From NCBI GenBank assembly GCA_001874255.1, contig MPDC01000003.1:203907-267906 (forward strand): a stretch of 64,000 nucleotides of DNA. Direction: 5' to 3'. Made by a program: the position numbers and the translations under genes. Position 1 is the stretch's first letter. The number at the start of each line of letters is the position of its first letter. Source of the DNA: Alphaproteobacteria bacterium MedPE-SWcel. Lineage in GTDB: Bacteria; Pseudomonadota; Alphaproteobacteria; Rhodobacterales; Rhodobacteraceae. Under the pieces are notes generated by a model that was not told the DNA's origin, did not search any database, and was given only the letters and a program-made list of their open reading frames with translations. Below are positions 61,330-64,000 of the stretch, piece by piece.

Positions 61330-62100
61330 ATGACAGACCAACGCAATCTTTCCCCTGACGCCGCTCAGGCGCAGGAGTGGCCGCGGGTGAGCGCCGCCGG
61401 TTTTGACGGTTTCGTCGTGCGGTTTGGCGACAGGCTGAGCGAGGCCGCCAACCGGGCGGCGCTGGCATTTCGGGCGGCCATCGATCAGGCCGGCTGGTCC
61501 AGCGTGGCAGAGACCTCCACATCGCTGGTGTCGACCTATCTGCGGTTTGATCCGCTGGGCACCGATCACGCGGTGATGCAGGAACAGCTGCAGCGCCTTC
61601 TGGCGACGCAGGACTGGTACGCGGCGCCGCATCCGCAGGGGCGCAGGTTGTGGCGGGTCCCGACCGTCTTTGGCACCGCGCTCGCGCCCCAGCTTGACGA
61701 GGCCGCCGCCCGCGCCGGGCTGACGGCGGAGGAGGCGGTGCGCCAGATTGCGGCGACACGGTTGCGGGTGCAGACCATCGGTTTTGCCCCCGGCCAACCC
61801 TACCTCGGGGAATTGCCCCCGGCCTTTGACATCCCGCGCCAGACCGATCTGACACCAGAAGTCCCGGAGGGCGCGGTGGTGCTGGCGATCCGCCAGATTG
61901 TCCTGTTCTCGGTCACCACACCGACCGGCTGGCGTCATATCGGTCAGACCCGGTTCCGCCTGTTCCGGCCCGACGCGGAGGTCCCCTTTGTGTTGCGCTC
62001 CGGTGACGAAGTGCTGTTCGAGCCGATTTCATCCGACCGCTACAGCGCATTGGCGCAGGCCGGACCCGATGGTGGCGCGGTCAGCGAGGCGCTGGCATGA
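61330..62100 (+). CDS. pxpB: 5-oxoprolinase subunit B (KipI-like)
   Basis: A 256-residue PxpB homolog: VSAAGFDGFVVRFGDRLSEAAN near the start, VAETSTSLVSTYLRFD, and the carboxyltransferase-like segment TIGFAPGQPYLGELPPAFDIPRQTDLTPEVPEGAVVLAIRQIVLFSVTTPTGWRHIGQT with the family GW-x-IG motif. With PxpC and PxpA it cleaves 5-oxoproline to glutamate using ATP. It is longer at the N-terminus than typical members. ATGA overlap with pxpC. Confidence 0.9.
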   Translation: MTDQRNLSPDAAQAQEWPRVSAAGFDGFVVRFGDRLSEAANRAALAFRAAIDQAGWSSVAETSTSLVSTYLRFDPLGTDHAVMQEQLQRLLATQDWYAAPHPQGRRLWRVPTVFGTALAPQLDEAAARAGLTAEEAVRQIAATRLRVQTIGFAPGQPYLGELPPAFDIPRQTDLTPEVPEGAVVLAIRQIVLFSVTTPTGWRHIGQTRFRLFRPDAEVPFVLRSGDEVLFEPISSDRYSALAQAGPDGGAVSEALA

Positions 62101-63149
62101 GCCGGACCCTCACCCTTCTTCATGCCGGTCCCGGGCTGACGGTGCAGGATCTGGGTCGTCCCGGCTACCTTGCCTTCGGCCTGTCGCGGGGCGGGGCGGC
62201 GGATCGGCTGGCGCTGGCCGAGGGCGGCGCGCTGCTCGGGCAGGACGCGGGCTTTGCCGCGATTGAAATGGCCGGGATCGGCGGCACCTTCGAGGCCTCC
62301 CAGGAGATGCGCATTGCGCTGACCGGGGCGCCGATGGCGGCTACGCTGGAGGATGGCACCGGGCTGCGCTGGAACGCCAGCCACATCCTGCCCAAAGGCG
62401 CGCGGCTGACGATCGGGGCTGTGCGCAGGGGATCCTATGGCTACCTGCATGTGGGGGGTGGGATTGCCACGCCGGAGCGCCTCGGCGCGCGCAGTGTGCA
62501 TCTTGCGGCGGGCCTTGGCGCGCGGCTTCGGGCCGGGGATGTGCTGCCTGTCGGGGGTGATCATGGCGGCCCCGTCGATATGGGTCTGGAGCCGGAGCCG
62601 CGTCTGGAGGGCGGCCTGTTGCGGATGGTGCCCAGTCTGCAGACCGAGCTGTTCGCCAAAGCGGAGCTGCGCCGGTTTCAGGATGTGACCTTTGTCCGGG
62701 ACAGCCGCGCCAACCGGATGGGCGTGCGGCTTTTGCCGGGGGGCGCCGGTTTTGCGCTCGACGGCGGCTTGAGCGTGCTGTCCGAGGTGATTGCCCCCGG
62801 CGACATTCAGGTCACCGGCGACGGGACTCCCTTCGTCCTGATGAGCGAGTGTCAGACCACGGGGGGCTATCCCCGTATCGGCTCGGTGCTGCCCTCGGAT
62901 CTGCCGCGGGTGGCACAGGCGCAGGCCGGGGCAGAGTTCCGGTTTGCCATGGTCTCGCTGGCTGAGGCCGTGCGGATCGAGCGCCGCGCCGCCGAAGACA
63001 GGGCTCGTCTGCGCAGTCGCCTCACCCCGGTGCTGCGGGATCCCGCGCGAATCCGCGACCTGCTCGCCTACCAATTGGTTAGCGGGGTGACCGCCGGGAC
63101 CGATCTGGACGATGAATGTCTCGACACAAAGGAGGGCCGCCGGCCATGA
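62097..63149 (+). CDS. pxpC: 5-oxoprolinase subunit C (KipA-like)
   Basis: A 350-residue biotin-dependent-carboxyltransferase-like subunit: LLHAGPGLTVQDLGRPGYLAFGLSRGGAADRLAL, SYGYLHVGGGIATPERLGARS, VRDSRANRMGVRL and LMSECQTTGGYPRIGSVLPSDLPRVAQ. It partners with PxpB in the ATP-dependent opening of 5-oxoproline. Start and end overlap pxpB and pxpA by four bases each. Confidence 0.92.
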   Translation: MSRTLTLLHAGPGLTVQDLGRPGYLAFGLSRGGAADRLALAEGGALLGQDAGFAAIEMAGIGGTFEASQEMRIALTGAPMAATLEDGTGLRWNASHILPKGARLTIGAVRRGSYGYLHVGGGIATPERLGARSVHLAAGLGARLRAGDVLPVGGDHGGPVDMGLEPEPRLEGGLLRMVPSLQTELFAKAELRRFQDVTFVRDSRANRMGVRLLPGGAGFALDGGLSVLSEVIAPGDIQVTGDGTPFVLMSECQTTGGYPRIGSVLPSDLPRVAQAQAGAEFRFAMVSLAEAVRIERRAAEDRARLRSRLTPVLRDPARIRDLLAYQLVSGVTAGTDLDDECLDTKEGRRP

Positions 63150-63928
63150 CACGCACTGTGGATCTGAATGCGGATATGGGAGAGAGCTTCGGCCCGTGGG
63201 TGATGGGGCGCGATGCAGAGGTTCTGGATGTGGTGACCTCGGCCAATGTGGCCTGTGGCCTGCATGCGGGGGATTGGGACGTGATGGCACAGACCATGGA
63301 GGCGGCCGCCGCCCGTGGCGTCGGGGTCGGGGCGCATCCGGGATTTCCCGATCTGCAGGGCTTTGGCCGGCGCCGGATGCATTTGCCGCCGCAAAGTCTG
63401 GCGCATCTGGTGCAATATCAGGTCGGCGCGGCCCAGGCGATGGCCCGCGCGGCAGGAACCGAGGTCCGGCATCTGAAGCTGCATGGGGCGATGGCGAATA
63501 TGGCCGCCGCCGATCGCGACATGGCGCGGGCCTGTTACGCGGCGGCGTTGAAGGTGGCGCCGGAGATCATCGTGATGGTGATGGCGGGAACCCAGCAGCA
63601 GGCCGCAGCCGCAGAGCTGGGGTGCAGGGTCGCCTGCGAGATCTTTGCCGACCGGGCCTATAATGCAGATGCGTCGCTGGTCGATCGCGCCCGGCCGGGC
63701 GCCGTGATCCACGATGCCGACCGCGCCGGAGAGCGGGTCGCACAGATGGTCGAAGAAGGCGCGATCCTGGCCGAGGACGGCAGTCGCATCCCGACCCGTA
63801 TCGATACAATCTGCCTGCATGGCGACACGCCCGAGGCATTGGATATCGCACGAAGCGTGCGCGCCAGTCTGACAGCGGCCGGGATCGGTTTGCAGAGGTT
63901 TGCCGGTGCAGCTCTTTCGTCGGTCTGA
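63146..63928 (+). CDS. pxpA: 5-oxoprolinase subunit A (LamB/YcsF family)
   Basis: A 260-residue TIM-barrel-like protein: VDLNADMGESFGPWVMGRDAEVLDVVTSANVACGLHAGD, VGAHPGFPDLQGFGRR, HLKLHGAMANMAA and CEIFADRAYNADASLVDR are all YcsF hallmarks. Supplies the hydrolytic part of the PxpABC complex that recycles 5-oxoproline. AGGAGGG precedes the ATG. Last complete gene; bases 63929-64000 show no gene. Confidence 0.92.
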   Translation: MTRTVDLNADMGESFGPWVMGRDAEVLDVVTSANVACGLHAGDWDVMAQTMEAAAARGVGVGAHPGFPDLQGFGRRRMHLPPQSLAHLVQYQVGAAQAMARAAGTEVRHLKLHGAMANMAAADRDMARACYAAALKVAPEIIVMVMAGTQQQAAAAELGCRVACEIFADRAYNADASLVDRARPGAVIHDADRAGERVAQMVEEGAILAEDGSRIPTRIDTICLHGDTPEALDIARSVRASLTAAGIGLQRFAGAALSSV

Positions 63929-64000
63929 CGGGGCGTGAACGGGTGGGGCTCCCGCCCATCTGCCCTGGCCATGCGGCCCCGCCATCTGGTTGGGCCCGGC

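Noticed and set aside
1..64000. tRNA, rRNA, prophage or replication-origin signals
   Set aside because: I read the gene-free stretches for these and saw no cloverleaf-like blocks, phage structural genes or origin features.

Overview
The window (64 kb, GC-rich, no rRNA or tRNA gene seen) looks like chromosome of an alphaproteobacterium, most likely a Rhodobacteraceae/Roseobacter-type heterotroph. Pointers are a class I lysyl-tRNA synthetase, an NDUFS4-like complex I subunit gene next to uvrB, many ABC and TRAP importers, and genes for demethylating betaine-type osmolytes. These are inferences from protein families; no taxonomic marker is present.

Layout. 1-12 kb: 3' end of lysK with a strong terminator; a PAAR protein, an unknown protein and a beta-helix protein; small secreted proteins including a tandem paralog pair; uvrB with a possible SOS box; the NDUFS4-like gene. 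12-13.5 kb: decayed IS3-family fragments, one of which runs into the last gene of the next operon. 13.5-24.4 kb (minus strand): a ten-gene operon with a GntR regulator, two duplicated peptide-type binding proteins, two permeases, an SDR, a polysaccharide deacetylase, a gamma-glutamyltransferase and two ATPases. 24.9-27.2 kb: a secreted esterase and a QorB-like reductase divergent from its HxlR regulator.

27.7-32.6 kb (plus strand) is the highlight. A guanidine-I (ykkC) riboswitch precedes an ABC importer, a ureohydrolase closely resembling nickel-dependent guanidine hydrolase (GdmH), a strongly histidine-rich protein and a 51-residue secreted/membrane microprotein. The genes overlap or sit close together. 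I read this as a riboswitch-controlled guanidine uptake and hydrolysis operon carrying its own, apparently undescribed, nickel-handling proteins.

33-37.3 kb: a secreted PHB-depolymerase-like esterase and a ZrgA-type zinc-binding protein with an ABC ATPase and FtsX permease. 37.7-50.7 kb: a divergent catabolic island around a GntR/UTRA regulator. On the minus strand it has a tautomerase-NTF2 fusion, hydantoinase B and A, an isochorismatase-fold protein lacking its cysteine, a methylisocitrate-lyase-like enzyme and a flavoprotein. On the plus strand it has LeuC/LeuD-like dehydratase subunits and a TRAP importer. The set suggests a pathway for a substituted dicarboxylate or cyclic imide.

51-60.2 kb: one-carbon and demethylation genes (Rieske oxygenase, PanB paralog, MarR regulator with a perfect palindromic operator, DmdA/GcvT-like methyltransferase, dimethylglycine-dehydrogenase-like flavoprotein, betaine-type Rieske oxygenase). 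60.2-64 kb: a LysR regulator divergent from pxpBCA, the ATP-dependent 5-oxoprolinase.
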